Below, piece by piece: positions 9,394-20,665 of a stretch of DNA of 64,000 nucleotides. Below the pieces are notes generated by a model, which was given only the letters and a program-made list of their open reading frames with translations, ran no database searches and was not told the DNA's origin. Positions within the stretch are counted from its first letter, which is position 1; each line of letters begins with the position of its first letter. A program made the translations under genes and the position numbers. Origin of the DNA: Pseudomonadota bacterium (GTDB lineage: Bacteria; Pseudomonadota; Gammaproteobacteria; Steroidobacterales; Steroidobacteraceae); the NCBI GenBank assembly GCA_025356075.1, contig JANXUT010000044.1:86153-150152 (forward strand), given 5' to 3'.

Positions 9394-11910
9394 TCAGCGG
9401 CGCGGCCGCGCGCGCGCGGTGGGCTCCGCGTCGTTGGGGTCCTCGGGCCAGTAGTGCTTCGGGTAGCGTCCCTTCAATTCCTTGCGCACCTCCGCATAGC
9501 CGCGCGCCCAGAAGCTCTTGAGGTCGCGCGTGACCTGCACCGGCCGCCCGGCCGGCGAGAGCAGCTCGATCGTGAGCGGCACGGAGCCGGCGACTGTCGG
9601 CGTCTCCTTGAGCCCGAACATCTCCTGCAGCCGCACCGCGACGGTCGGCGCCGCGCCCGAGTAGTCGATCGCGATCGAGGAGCCGCTCGGCACCGTGAGG
9701 TGGGTCGGCGCGAGCCGCTCGAGCTTTTGCAGGAGCGACCGGTCGAGGCGCGCCTTCAGCGCGTCCAGGAGGTCGAGCCGCGCGAGGTGATCGCGGCGCG
9801 TGATGCCCCCGAGGTAGGGTTCGAGCCACTCCGGCAGCGTCGCGAGCAGCGCGGTGTCGGAGAGATCCGGCCACTCGCTCGTCGCTGCCGCGTCGGGGCC
9901 GCGCAGGAACGCGACGCGCGAGCGGAGCGATTGCGCCGCGCGCGTCCAGGGTAGCGCCGCGAGGCCAAGTTCCCGGACGCCCTCGAGCATGGCGGCCGTC
10001 AGGAGCTCGGGCTCGGCATTGGGAAGCGCCGCCTCGGCGAGGACGAGGGCGCCCAGGCGCTCCTCGCGCCGCGCAACGATGGCCGAGTCGCGCTTGTGCC
10101 ACTCGACGCGATCGGCGCGCGTGATGCGCCCGCCCTGAGTCGCGAGGATTCCGGCGCGGGTGATGGGCGCGGCGAGCTGAATGCGCGCCTCGCGCTCGCC
10201 GCCATCGAGCGTCGCCGCGACCAGGAATTCGTGGCGCGAGAGCGCGTCGGGACCGGGGAAGGCGGCGCCGCGCCCGTTGGCGAGCAGGTAGCGGCCCGTC
10301 TCGCCGCGCTGCCGGGCAATCCGGTCGGGGTAGGCGAGCGCGAGGAGGGCGCCTGCGTCGGCGTCCCCGACCGCAGGCTCGACCGGCGCGAGGCGCTGGC
10401 CTGCCTCGAGCTCGCCTCGCCAGCCGGCGGCCAGGCGCCGGCAGCGCTCGAGCGCGCCGCGATCGGCCTCGAGCCCGGCGACGGCCCGGCCGCCCACGAG
10501 CTCGAGGCGCTTGCCGATGTCAGCATCGCGCTCACCGGGCCGCGTGCGGGCAATGTCGCGTTCGCTGAGGAGTGCCGCGAGTTCCGCCGCCATCACTCGC
10601 GCCGCGCCAGCGGCGCCGAGCAGCATCCGCGCGAGCCTGGGGTGCAGTCCCATCGCGGCCATGCGCCGGCCCGCCGGCGTCGGCCGGCCGCCTCGCTCGA
10701 GCGCGCCGAGCTCAACGAGCAGCTCCTCGGCCTGCGCGAGGTGCGCGGCCGGCGGCGGGTCGAGCCAGGCGAGCGCGGAGGCGCTCGTGCCCCAGCAGGC
10801 GAGGTCGAGTGCCAGCGAAGCGAGGTCGGTCTCGAGGATCTCGGGCGTTGCAGTGGCGAGGAGCTGGCGCTCGGCGGCCTCGGTGTAGAGCCGGTAGCAG
10901 ACGCCGGGCCTGAGCCGTCCCGCGCGGCCGCGGCGCTGCTCGGCCTCGGCGAGCGATACGGGCAGCGTCGCCAAGCGACTCATGCCGGTCGCAGGATCGA
11001 ATCGCGCCCGGCGCGAAAGCCCGGAGTCGACGACGATCGTGACGCCCTCGATCGTCAGCGAGGTCTCGGCGATGCTGGTCGCGAGCACGACCTTGCGCTG
11101 GCCGGGACCTGCGGGCGCGAGCGCCCGGTCCTGAGCGTCGGGAGCGAGCTCGCCAAAGAGCGGCGCCACGCGCGTACCGGCCGGCAACTCTCCCTCGTTG
11201 AGCGCGCGCTCGAGGCGGCGGATCTCGGCGGCGCCCGGCAGGAACACGAGTGCATCGCCTGGCTGCTCCTCGAGCGCGCGCCGCACGGTCGCGGCGAGCT
11301 CGCGCTCGAGGTGATCGGGCGCGCGGCGGGCGTGGCGCACCTCGACCTCGAACAGCTTCCCAAGGCTTGTCACGCGCGGCACGCCGCCGAGGAGCGCGGC
11401 GACCGCCGCGCCATCGAGCGTCGCCGACATGGCGAGGAGCTTCAGGTCACTCCTTAAGTTTCGCTGCGCGTCGAGGCAGAGCGCGAGACCGAGGTCGGCG
11501 TTGAGGCTGCGCTCGTGGAACTCATCGAAGATCACGAGCCCCGTGCCCTCGAGCGCCGGATCCTCCTGCAGCATCCGCCCGAGCACGCCTTCGGTGACGA
11601 CCTCGATGCGCGTCCTGGCACTGACGCGCGTGTCGAGTCGCATGCGGTAGCCGACCCGCTCGCCGACGGGCTCGCCGAGCGTCTCGGCCATGCGCCGCGC
11701 GACCGCGCGCGCGGCCAGGCGGCGGGGCTCGAGCATGACGATGCGCCGCCCGAAGAGCCAGTCGGCATCGAGGAGCGCCAGCGGGACAACGGTGCTCTTG
11801 CCGGCGCCGGGCGGGGCCTCGAGCACCGCGCCCCGGTGCGACGCGAGCGCGCCGAGGAGCTCATCGAGCACCGCGCCTATCGGCAGGGCCGGCAGCCTCG
11901 CCGCGCTCAC
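9394..11910 (-). CDS. hrpB: ATP-dependent helicase HrpB
   Basis: 838 residues. DEAH/RHA-type superfamily 2 helicase motifs run in order: APPGAGKST (motif I), IFDEFHERS (motif II), MSATLDG (motif III), ATSIAETSLTI, and QRRGRAGR (motif VI). A C-terminal HrpB domain ends in WARGYAEVRKELKGRYPKHYWPEDP, which is typical of HrpB proteins. The cellular role of HrpB is poorly defined; it is thought to act on RNA. I place the start at the GTG at 11910, 13 nt after the MATE stop, because LPIGAVLDELL is the usual N terminus. The frame itself is open back to 12006, overlapping the MATE gene. Confidence 0.92.
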   Translation of the reverse strand: MSAARLPALPIGAVLDELLGALASHRGAVLEAPPGAGKSTVVPLALLDADWLFGRRIVMLEPRRLAARAVARRMAETLGEPVGERVGYRMRLDTRVSARTRIEVVTEGVLGRMLQEDPALEGTGLVIFDEFHERSLNADLGLALCLDAQRNLRSDLKLLAMSATLDGAAVAALLGGVPRVTSLGKLFEVEVRHARRAPDHLERELAATVRRALEEQPGDALVFLPGAAEIRRLERALNEGELPAGTRVAPLFGELAPDAQDRALAPAGPGQRKVVLATSIAETSLTIEGVTIVVDSGLSRRARFDPATGMSRLATLPVSLAEAEQRRGRAGRLRPGVCYRLYTEAAERQLLATATPEILETDLASLALDLACWGTSASALAWLDPPPAAHLAQAEELLVELGALERGGRPTPAGRRMAAMGLHPRLARMLLGAAGAARVMAAELAALLSERDIARTRPGERDADIGKRLELVGGRAVAGLEADRGALERCRRLAAGWRGELEAGQRLAPVEPAVGDADAGALLALAYPDRIARQRGETGRYLLANGRGAAFPGPDALSRHEFLVAATLDGGEREARIQLAAPITRAGILATQGGRITRADRVEWHKRDSAIVARREERLGALVLAEAALPNAEPELLTAAMLEGVRELGLAALPWTRAAQSLRSRVAFLRGPDAAATSEWPDLSDTALLATLPEWLEPYLGGITRRDHLARLDLLDALKARLDRSLLQKLERLAPTHLTVPSGSSIAIDYSGAAPTVAVRLQEMFGLKETPTVAGSVPLTIELLSPAGRPVQVTRDLKSFWARGYAEVRKELKGRYPKHYWPEDPNDAEPTARARPRR

Positions 11911-11923
11911 GCTGCCCGGGGCG

Positions 11924-13267
11924 TCAGGTTGCGAACTGGAGCCGTCGGTGCAGCTGGCCGCGCAGGAGCCACAGCGACGCCGCGAGCTGGATTCCAACCG
12001 TCGCAACCGACAGGTACCAGACGTGTTCGATCCGGAACCACGGCTGCGCCGACATCCACAGCACCGGCAGCGCGAAGGTGGCGAGGCGTGTGCCGCTCGA
12101 GTAGATGGAAGGCCAGGTGTTGCCGAGCGCCTGGAACATGCCGGAGCAGGTGAAGACGAGTCCCGACATCACGAAGTTCCAGCTCACCATCCTGAGGAAC
12201 CCGACGCCGACCTCGATCGCGCGAGGCCCGGCGGCGAAGATCGCGACCAGCCGCGGGGCGCTCCACCAGCAGAACACCGCGAGCGCCGCCATCGTCACGG
12301 CGCCTAAGAGCGCCGCGTCCCAGAACGTGCGCCTGACGCGCGCGGCGTTCCTGGCGCCGTAGTTCTGGCCGGCTACCGGTGCGACGGCGAAGGAGATCGC
12401 CATCGCCGGCAGGAACACCGCCTGCATGACCCTGACGCCGACCCCGAAGCCCGCCTGCGCATCCGCGCCGAACTGCTGGATCACGCCGTAGATCACGCTC
12501 GTGTACACGAACATGAGCCCGAACTCACCGCCCGCCGGGAAGCCGATGTTGAGGATCTGCTTCCAGGTCGCGAGCCTCGGCCGCCACAGGTCGCGGTGGA
12601 AGGCGACGTATTTCTCGAGCCGGAAGAAGTAGACGCTGAGGAGCACAACGCCCGCCGCGACCGCGAGCGAGCTCGCGAGCCCGGCGCCTGCGACGCCGAG
12701 CGGGTGGCCGGTGCCGATGCCGGCGATGAGCACCGGCGCGAGGATGATGTTGAGCACGACCGTGAGGATCTGCACGACGAACGTCGGCGCCACTATCCCT
12801 GTGCCGCGCAGCGCCGAGCTCATCGAGACGATCGCGAACTGGAGCGCAAGCCCCGGCACGAACCACATCAGGTACGTCGTGCCCGCCGCGATCACCGCCG
12901 GGTCGGCCGCGAGCGCATGCATGTAGGGCCCGGCGAGCGCGAAGCCGCCGACGAGCGCGATCAGTGAGCACGCCGCCGCGAGCACGAGCGATTGGTTGAA
13001 GATGAGGTTCGCGGCCGGCTGGTCCTTCGCGCCCACCGCGTGGGAAATCAGCGCCACCGAGCCCACGCTCAGCATCTGCGCGAGCGCCATGATCGCCATC
13101 ATGAAGTTGCTGGCGGCGCCGACGCCGGCGATCGCGTCGTTGCCGAGCCTCGCGACGAAGTAGAGGTCGACGAAGATGTAGGCCGTCTGCACCAGCATGC
13201 CGATGGCCATCGGTAGCGCCATCACGATGAGGTGCTTGGTGATCGAGCCCTGAGTCAGGTCTTTCAT
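11924..13267 (-). CDS. MATE family efflux transporter
   Basis: 447 residues with twelve hydrophobic helices in two homologous halves, as expected for a multidrug and toxin extrusion protein. The N terminus (LTQGSITKHLIVMALPMAIG) is characteristic of the DinF/NorM-like MATE group. These proteins expel cationic drugs or metabolites in exchange for Na+ or H+. The ATG at 13267 immediately follows the stop of the epimerase gene with no base between them, so translation is likely coupled. It is the third gene of the leftward DUF3617-epimerase-MATE-hrpB unit. Confidence 0.92.
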   Translation of the reverse strand: MKDLTQGSITKHLIVMALPMAIGMLVQTAYIFVDLYFVARLGNDAIAGVGAASNFMMAIMALAQMLSVGSVALISHAVGAKDQPAANLIFNQSLVLAAACSLIALVGGFALAGPYMHALAADPAVIAAGTTYLMWFVPGLALQFAIVSMSSALRGTGIVAPTFVVQILTVVLNIILAPVLIAGIGTGHPLGVAGAGLASSLAVAAGVVLLSVYFFRLEKYVAFHRDLWRPRLATWKQILNIGFPAGGEFGLMFVYTSVIYGVIQQFGADAQAGFGVGVRVMQAVFLPAMAISFAVAPVAGQNYGARNAARVRRTFWDAALLGAVTMAALAVFCWWSAPRLVAIFAAGPRAIEVGVGFLRMVSWNFVMSGLVFTCSGMFQALGNTWPSIYSSGTRLATFALPVLWMSAQPWFRIEHVWYLSVATVGIQLAASLWLLRGQLHRRLQFAT

Positions 13268-14206
13268 CTAGTTCGCCTGGATGCCGTAGCGGTACGGATC
13301 GGACGGATCGAGGAGGAGGGTCGCCTCGGCGGTCACGAACGCCTCGCCGCTGATCGTCGGGACGATCGTGTCGCCCTCGATCTCGACGCTGCCCTCGAAG
13401 ACGCTGCCGATGATGCTTTCCTGGCGCCAGCGGCCGCCGGGCCTGAGTTTCCCGTCGGCCACCAGGCACGCGAGCTTGGCGCTCGTGCCGGTGCCGCACG
13501 GGCTGCGGTCGTAGGCCTTGCCCGGGCAGAGCACGAAGTTGCGCGCGTCGGTGTCGGGACCGACGCCCGGACCAAAGAGCTCGATGTGGTCGATGTGACC
13601 CTGGTCGGCGCCGGTGATGCCGGCGGCCTCGAGCGCGAGGCGGATGCGCCAGCTGAAGTCGGTGAGCGCCTCGACGTTCCTGAGCTCCAGTTCCTGGCCG
13701 TGGTCGGCGCACAGGTAGAACCAGTTGCCGCCCCAGGCGATGTCGCCGCTGACGCGGCCGTGGCCGGGCACCTCGACGGCTACCTTGGTCGCGTAGCGGT
13801 ACGAGGGCACGTTCCTGACCGACACGCGGCCGGAGGCGTGCAGCTCCGTCGTCACGGTACCGACCGGCGTCTCGATGCGGTGGCAGCCGGGCTTCAGGCG
13901 CCCGAGCCAGGCGAGCGTCGTCACGAGGCCGATCGTCCCGTGGCCGCACATGCCGAGGTAGCCGACGTTGTTGAAGAAGATGACGCCGGCGCTCGAGCCG
14001 GGATCGAGCGGCGGGGTCAGCAGCGCGCCGACCAGCACGTCGGCGCCGCGCGGCTCGTTGCAGACCGCGGCGCGAAAGCCCTCGTGGTCGCGCTTGAGGA
14101 CTTCGACGCGCGCGGCGAGCGAGCCTGTGAGCTCGGGCCCGCCTTCAACGACGAGGCGAGTCGGCTCGCCGCCGGTGTGCGAATCAACGACGCGGATGCG
14201 CTGCAC
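13268..14206 (-). CDS. 4-hydroxyproline 2-epimerase (proline racemase family)
   Basis: 312 residues. Both catalytic cysteines of the family are visible: C87 in MCGHGTIG and C237 in [11 protein letters not shown] cysteine at the second site, rather than threonine, marks an epimerase/racemase and not a 3-hydroxyproline dehydratase. The likely reaction is trans-4-hydroxy-L-proline to cis-4-hydroxy-D-proline, the first step of hydroxyproline catabolism. The start is GTG at 14206, 6 nt after the DUF3617 stop. The downstream genes of hydroxyproline breakdown are not in this window, so the physiological substrate stays open between hydroxyproline and proline. Confidence 0.88.
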   Translation of the reverse strand: MQRIRVVDSHTGGEPTRLVVEGGPELTGSLAARVEVLKRDHEGFRAAVCNEPRGADVLVGALLTPPLDPGSSAGVIFFNNVGYLGMCGHGTIGLVTTLAWLGRLKPGCHRIETPVGTVTTELHASGRVSVRNVPSYRYATKVAVEVPGHGRVSGDIAWGGNWFYLCADHGQELELRNVEALTDFSWRIRLALEAAGITGADQGHIDHIELFGPGVGPDTDARNFVLCPGKAYDRSPCGTGTSAKLACLVADGKLRPGGRWRQESIIGSVFEGSVEIEGDTIVPTISGEAFVTAEATLLLDPSDPYRYGIQAN

Positions 14207-14212
14207 CTCAGC

Positions 14213-14752
14213 TCACCCGCGAGGCGTCTGCGGCTTCACGTCGCCGCAGTCGGCGCCGAGCCACTTGCCCTTGATGTCGAGGTGGTGGCTCATCGTGTGG
14301 GAGCCCGCCACGGTCGTAAGCTCGAGCGACCCCTGCATCGTCTCGGGGGTCGCGAGCGTCCACTTGAACGTGCCGGTCGAGCTCGCCGCGGTGGGACCCA
14401 TGTTCTTGCACTCCATTTGCATCTCCATCGAGGTCGCGGTCTGCGCGACGATCGTGTGCGTGCAGGCCTTGGTGTGCTCATCGTCCTGGAAGAGGTGGTC
14501 GAGCGAGGCCTGGGTGACGCACTGCTTTGTCGTGTGACCGCCCGTCTCGCGCGAATGCTGCGAGCCCTCGAGGCGCGCGCGCGCCTCCGGCGGCAGCTTC
14601 GCGAGCACCTCCGGCGGCAGCACCGGCTGGGCGCCCGGCTGGGACTCGTGGGAGATCTCCCACAGGCCAAGCTTCACGGCCGGGTGGTCGGCGGCGAGCG
14701 CGAGCAGGGGCAGGAGGCACGCGGCGGCGCCGAGGCGCAGGGGGTTCGACAT
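14213..14752 (-). CDS. DUF3617 domain-containing secreted protein
   Basis: 179 residues: a signal peptide (about residues 1-21, ending ALAAD) followed by the DUF3617 pattern. That pattern begins LGLWEISHES and ends with a KGKWLGADCG stretch, with several cysteines (KQCVT, KACTH, MECKN) between. The family is periplasmic and of unknown function. The ATG at 14752 has GGAG 6 nt before it. A perfect 9-bp hairpin covers the first two bases of that GGAG, which could make translation conditional. It is the first gene of the leftward operon with the epimerase, MATE and hrpB, and diverges from lon. Confidence 0.85.
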   Translation of the reverse strand: MSNPLRLGAAACLLPLLALAADHPAVKLGLWEISHESQPGAQPVLPPEVLAKLPPEARARLEGSQHSRETGGHTTKQCVTQASLDHLFQDDEHTKACTHTIVAQTATSMEMQMECKNMGPTAASSTGTFKWTLATPETMQGSLELTTVAGSHTMSHHLDIKGKWLGADCGDVKPQTPRG

Positions 14753-14760
14753 GGGGTTCT

Positions 14761-14785
14761 CCGGGTGGCGGGCCGTGCCACCCGG
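14761..14785 (-). promoter_or_regulatory. Hairpin overlapping the Shine-Dalgarno of the DUF3617 gene
   Basis: Positions 14761-14769 and 14777-14785 form a perfect 9-bp stem (CCGGGTGGC/GCCACCCGG) with a 7-nt loop. On the transcribed minus strand its 3' arm ends in CCGG, and those last GG bases are the first two of the GGAG (14762-14759) that precedes the ATG at 14752. Pairing would partly hide the ribosome binding site. It could act as a translational control hairpin or RNA thermometer. It could also be chance in a GC-rich leader. There is no U tract, so a terminator is unlikely. Confidence 0.45.
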
Positions 14786-14962
14786 GGATCCTGCCGCATC
14801 CCGGCGCCGCTTGCCAAGGGGCTGGCCGGGCGTGCCGCCGCGCCGGTCGGAGCGGCTGACCCGGCCGCAGGGCCGGGCGGACGGACGGGCGTTGAAACGC
14901 CCGTCGCCGGCCCCCATGCAGGTTCGAAGCGCGGCACCTTAGCGCCGCCACCAGGAATCTCC

Positions 14963-17383
<2,421 letters not shown>

Positions 17384-17430
17384 GGGAACCAGGACGTTCG
17401 CGGCGCCTGGGCTCGGATAGACTGAAGCCC

Positions 17431-17931
17431 ATGCGCGCCGCTGGCCTCGTGCTCATCGGACTGACCCTCATCGCCGCGTGCGCGGGACCACCGCCGCGCC
17501 CGGTGCCGGCCGAACGGGAAGCAGTGCCGGCACCGGCACCGGCACCGGCGCCGACCGAGGGCGCGGTGCTCGGCGCCAGGGTCGCATCGCTCGCGCGCGG
17601 CTTCATCGGCAGGCCCTATCGCTACGGCGGCGACACACCGGCGGGCTTCGACTGCAGCGGCCTCGTCTACTACGTCTACCGGAGCCTCGGCGTCGCGGTG
17701 CCGCGCACGGCCGCCGAGCAGCGCGCGAGCGTCAGTCGAATCCCGGCGGATGCGCTCCTGCCGGGCGATCTCGTGTTCTTCTATACGCCCGAGGATCACG
17801 TCGGCATCTACCTGGGCGGCAGCGAGTTCGTGCACGCGCCGGCATCGGGGCGCCTCGTCGAGCGGGCCCGTCTCGACTCGCCGTTCTTCATCCTCGGCTT
17901 CGCGGGCGCGGGGCGCATCGCCACACCGTGA
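17431..17931 (+). CDS. NlpC/P60 family lipoprotein (cell-wall peptidase)
   Basis: 166 residues. The lipobox LIAAC places the lipidated cysteine at C17. A Pro-Ala linker (about residues 32-41) is encoded by a CCGGCA hexamer repeat. The NlpC/P60 domain then carries the catalytic C75 (FDCSGLVYY), H123 (DHVGIYLGG) and H135 (VHAP). Such enzymes cut gamma-D-glutamyl-diaminopimelate or related bonds in peptidoglycan, like E. coli Spr/MepS. The gene follows lon by 47 nt and may have its own promoter: TAGACT at 17418-17423 resembles a -10 box, but I see no good -35. Confidence 0.9.
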   Translation: MRAAGLVLIGLTLIAACAGPPPRPVPAEREAVPAPAPAPAPTEGAVLGARVASLARGFIGRPYRYGGDTPAGFDCSGLVYYVYRSLGVAVPRTAAEQRASVSRIPADALLPGDLVFFYTPEDHVGIYLGGSEFVHAPASGRLVERARLDSPFFILGFAGAGRIATP

Positions 17932-18011
17932 CGCCGCGCACGCTTGAGGCGGCGGCTGTCAACTGAACCCCGCGCCCGGCGTTTGAGCGAAGGACACCCA
18001 GGGGGGCGACC

Positions 18012-19439
18012 GTGACCGCCGATGCCGCGACCAATGCCGCGATCGCCGCCAACCGATTTGGGCTCGGTGCGAAGCCTGGCGAGCTCGTCGCGCTCGCGGG
18101 CGATCCGCGCGGCTGGCTGATCGGGCAGCTCGCGGGGCCGTACCGGGTGCCGGAGCAGCTCGCGGGACTCGCCTCCGGCCGCGAGGTGCTCGCCACCTAC
18201 TTCGCCGCGCGCGAGGCGCGGGAAGCCGCGCGCAAGGCCGCGAAGGGCGGCGACCCCGTCAAGGAGCTCGTCGATGGCGTGCGCGAGCAGCTCCTGCCGC
18301 ACTACCTGGCGCAGGCCGCCGCGCGCACCCGCCTCGCGCTCGCGAGCCCGGAGTCGTTCCGCGAGCGCCTCGTGCACTTCTGGAGCAACCACTTCGCGGT
18401 CTCGATCGACAAGCCGATTTGCTTGGGCACCGCCGGCGCCCTCGAGAACGAGGCGATCCGCCCGCACATCGCGGGGCGCTTCATCGACCTCCTGCTCGCC
18501 GTCGAGACGCACCCGGCGATGGTCACCTACCTCGACAACCAGCAGTCGGTGGGCCCCAACTCCGAGTTCGCCACGCGCGCGCACCGCCGCGGGCACTTCC
18601 AGAGCGCGCAACCTAAGAACCGCATCGGCCTCAACGAGAACCTGGCGCGCGAGATCCTCGAGCTGCACACGCTCGGCGTCGACGGCGGCTACACGCAAGG
18701 CGACGTCACGAGCTTCGCCCAGGTCATCACCGGCTGGTCGGTCGGCGGCGGCAAGGGCCGGCTCGCCGAGGGCGAGCCGGGTACGTTCGTGTTCCGACGC
18801 CAGGTGCACGAGCCCGGCTCGAAGACGGTGCTCGGCCGGCGCTACGCCGACGGCGGATTCGAGCAGGGCGAGCGCGTGCTCAACGACCTCGCCCGCCATC
18901 CGTCGACGGCCCGGCACCTCGCAACCAAGCTCGCGCGCCACTTCGTCAGCGACGAGCCCTCGCCCGCGCTCGTCGATCGACTGGCCAAGGCCTACAGCGC
19001 GAGCGAGGGCAACCTGAACGCCCTCTACAAGGCGCTCGTCTCGGCGGATGAGGCGTGGGGTGTCGAGTCGCGCAAGTTCAAGACGCCCGCGGATTTCGTC
19101 CAGTCGGCGTTTCGCGCGCTCGAGGTGGAGCCGAAGGACACGAAGAAGCTCCTCTCTGGCGTCGAGCTCCTCGGCCAGCGCAACTGGAGCCCGGGTTCCC
19201 CCGCCGGCTGGCCCGACCGCCAGGCCGACTGGGACGGCGCCGATGCGCTCATGAAGCGGGTGGAGTGGAGCGTCGCGCTCGCCGAGCGTGTCGGCAACGC
19301 GCACTCGGCCATCGCGACGGCGGACGTGGCGCTCGGGCCCCTCGCCGGCGAGCACACGCGCACGGCGCTTGCGCGCGCCTCCTCGGGCTCGCAGGCGCTC
19401 ACGCTTCTCCTGATGAGCCCCGAGTTCCAGCGGAGATGA
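18012..19439 (+). CDS. DUF1800 domain-containing protein
   Basis: 475 residues from a GTG start. The family pattern is clear: AANRFGLGAKPGEL at the start, LVHFWSNHFAVSIDK near residue 120, then RIGLNENLAREILELHTLGVDGGY and a C-terminal PEFQRR end. DUF1800 proteins are almost always encoded beside DUF1501 proteins and are presumed to work with them, but no reaction is established. Here the DUF1501 frame begins within 3 nt of the DUF1800 stop, so the pair is one translational unit. Confidence 0.9.
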   Translation: MTADAATNAAIAANRFGLGAKPGELVALAGDPRGWLIGQLAGPYRVPEQLAGLASGREVLATYFAAREAREAARKAAKGGDPVKELVDGVREQLLPHYLAQAAARTRLALASPESFRERLVHFWSNHFAVSIDKPICLGTAGALENEAIRPHIAGRFIDLLLAVETHPAMVTYLDNQQSVGPNSEFATRAHRRGHFQSAQPKNRIGLNENLAREILELHTLGVDGGYTQGDVTSFAQVITGWSVGGGKGRLAEGEPGTFVFRRQVHEPGSKTVLGRRYADGGFEQGERVLNDLARHPSTARHLATKLARHFVSDEPSPALVDRLAKAYSASEGNLNALYKALVSADEAWGVESRKFKTPADFVQSAFRALEVEPKDTKKLLSGVELLGQRNWSPGSPAGWPDRQADWDGADALMKRVEWSVALAERVGNAHSAIATADVALGPLAGEHTRTALARASSGSQALTLLLMSPEFQRR

Positions 19440-19441
19440 CC

Positions 19442-20650
19442 ATGGCCACTCGTCGCGCGTTCCTGAATGCGGGTCTGAGACTCGGTGTCGGCGCGACGCT
19501 CGCCGCGGCGCTCCCCGGCGTCAGTTTCGCCGCCGCGCCGGGTGCCCGGCCACTCATCGTCGTGATCCTGCGCGGCGCGCTCGACGGGCTTGGCGTCGCG
19601 CCGCCGTACGGTGATCCCGACTACGGCAACGCACGCGGCGCGATCGCGATCGCGCGTCCGGGGGGCGCCAAGGGCGCGCTCGACCTCGACGGCTTCTTCG
19701 GCCTGCATCCGGCGCTGCCGCTGCTGCACGCGCGCCATCGCGCGGGCGAGCTCATCGTCGTGCATGCGACGGCCTCGGGCTATCGCGAGCGCTCGCACTT
19801 CGACGGCCAGAACGTGCTCGAGAACGGCGGCGACAAGCCCTCCGGCACGGCGAGCGGCTGGCTCAACCGCGCGCTCGGTGCGACGAACGGCGCCGTCACG
19901 GGGCTCGCGCTCGGCCAGAACGTGCCACTCGTGCTGCGTGGCCCGGTGCCCGTCGGCTCGTGGGCGCCCTCGAGCCTGCCGGACGTCGAGCCCGAGCTCC
20001 TCGAGCGCCTGAGGGATCTTTATTCAAACGACGCCCCGCTCGCGGCGCGGCTCGATGAGGGCACGCGCATCGATGCGCTCGCCGAGGGGGAGATGGCCGG
20101 CGATGGCGATACGATGCGCCGCGCCAAGGGCCGCGGCATCGAGCGCCTCAAGGCCATCGCCGAGACCGCGGGGCGCATGCTTGCCTCGCCCGACGGGCCG
20201 AGGGTCGCCGTGTTCGATGCCGGCGGCTGGGACACGCACGCCGGCGAGGGCGGTGCCGAGGGCCAGCTCGCCGGCCGGCTCGGCGGGCTCGACAAGGTGC
20301 TCGATGCGCTTCGCACCGGACTTGGGAGCGAGTGGTCGCGCACGGCCGTGCTCGTCTGCACGGAGTTTGGCCGCACGGTCGAGGTCAACGGTACGCGCGG
20401 CACCGACCATGGCACTGGTGCGGCGGCGTTCGTGGTCGGCGGCGCCGTGCGCGGCCGCGTGATCGCCGACTGGCCGGGCCTCGCCACCCGCCATCGCTAC
20501 GAGGGCCGGGACTTGAAGCCCACCACCGACCTGCGCTCGATCGCGAAGGGATTGCTGCTCGCGCAGCTCGCTCTCCCCGAGCGTGCGCTCGCAGAGGTGT
20601 TCCCGGGGACGGAGTCGGCGCGCCCTACCCGCGATCTCGTGCGCGGCTAG
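19442..20650 (+). CDS. DUF1501 domain-containing protein, Tat-exported
   Basis: 402 residues. The N terminus TRRAFLNAGLRLG followed by a hydrophobic stretch ending SFAAAPGA is a twin-arginine signal. DUF1501 features follow: LIVVILRGALDGLG, RSHFDGQNVLENGG, FDAGGWDTHAGEGG and TEFGRTVEVNGTRGTDHGTG. The fold belongs to the alkaline-phosphatase-like/sulfatase superfamily. I choose ATG 19442 because GGAG at 19432-19435 lies 6 nt before it. An ATG at 19436 overlaps the DUF1800 stop (ATGA) but has no spacing from that GGAG. Partner of the upstream DUF1800 protein; the substrate is unknown. Confidence 0.9.
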   Translation: MATRRAFLNAGLRLGVGATLAAALPGVSFAAAPGARPLIVVILRGALDGLGVAPPYGDPDYGNARGAIAIARPGGAKGALDLDGFFGLHPALPLLHARHRAGELIVVHATASGYRERSHFDGQNVLENGGDKPSGTASGWLNRALGATNGAVTGLALGQNVPLVLRGPVPVGSWAPSSLPDVEPELLERLRDLYSNDAPLAARLDEGTRIDALAEGEMAGDGDTMRRAKGRGIERLKAIAETAGRMLASPDGPRVAVFDAGGWDTHAGEGGAEGQLAGRLGGLDKVLDALRTGLGSEWSRTAVLVCTEFGRTVEVNGTRGTDHGTGAAAFVVGGAVRGRVIADWPGLATRHRYEGRDLKPTTDLRSIAKGLLLAQLALPERALAEVFPGTESARPTRDLVRG

Positions 20651-20665
20651 GCGCGCGGCGCCACC

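Noticed and set aside
10096..11457. A 453-codon frame on the plus strand opposite hrpB
   Set aside because: No domain, biased composition, and fully inside a gene with complete helicase motifs.
13232..14962. Extension of the lon frame 577 codons upstream
   Set aside because: It runs across the opposite strand of the epimerase and DUF3617 genes. The Lon N terminus and a ribosome binding site are found at 14963.
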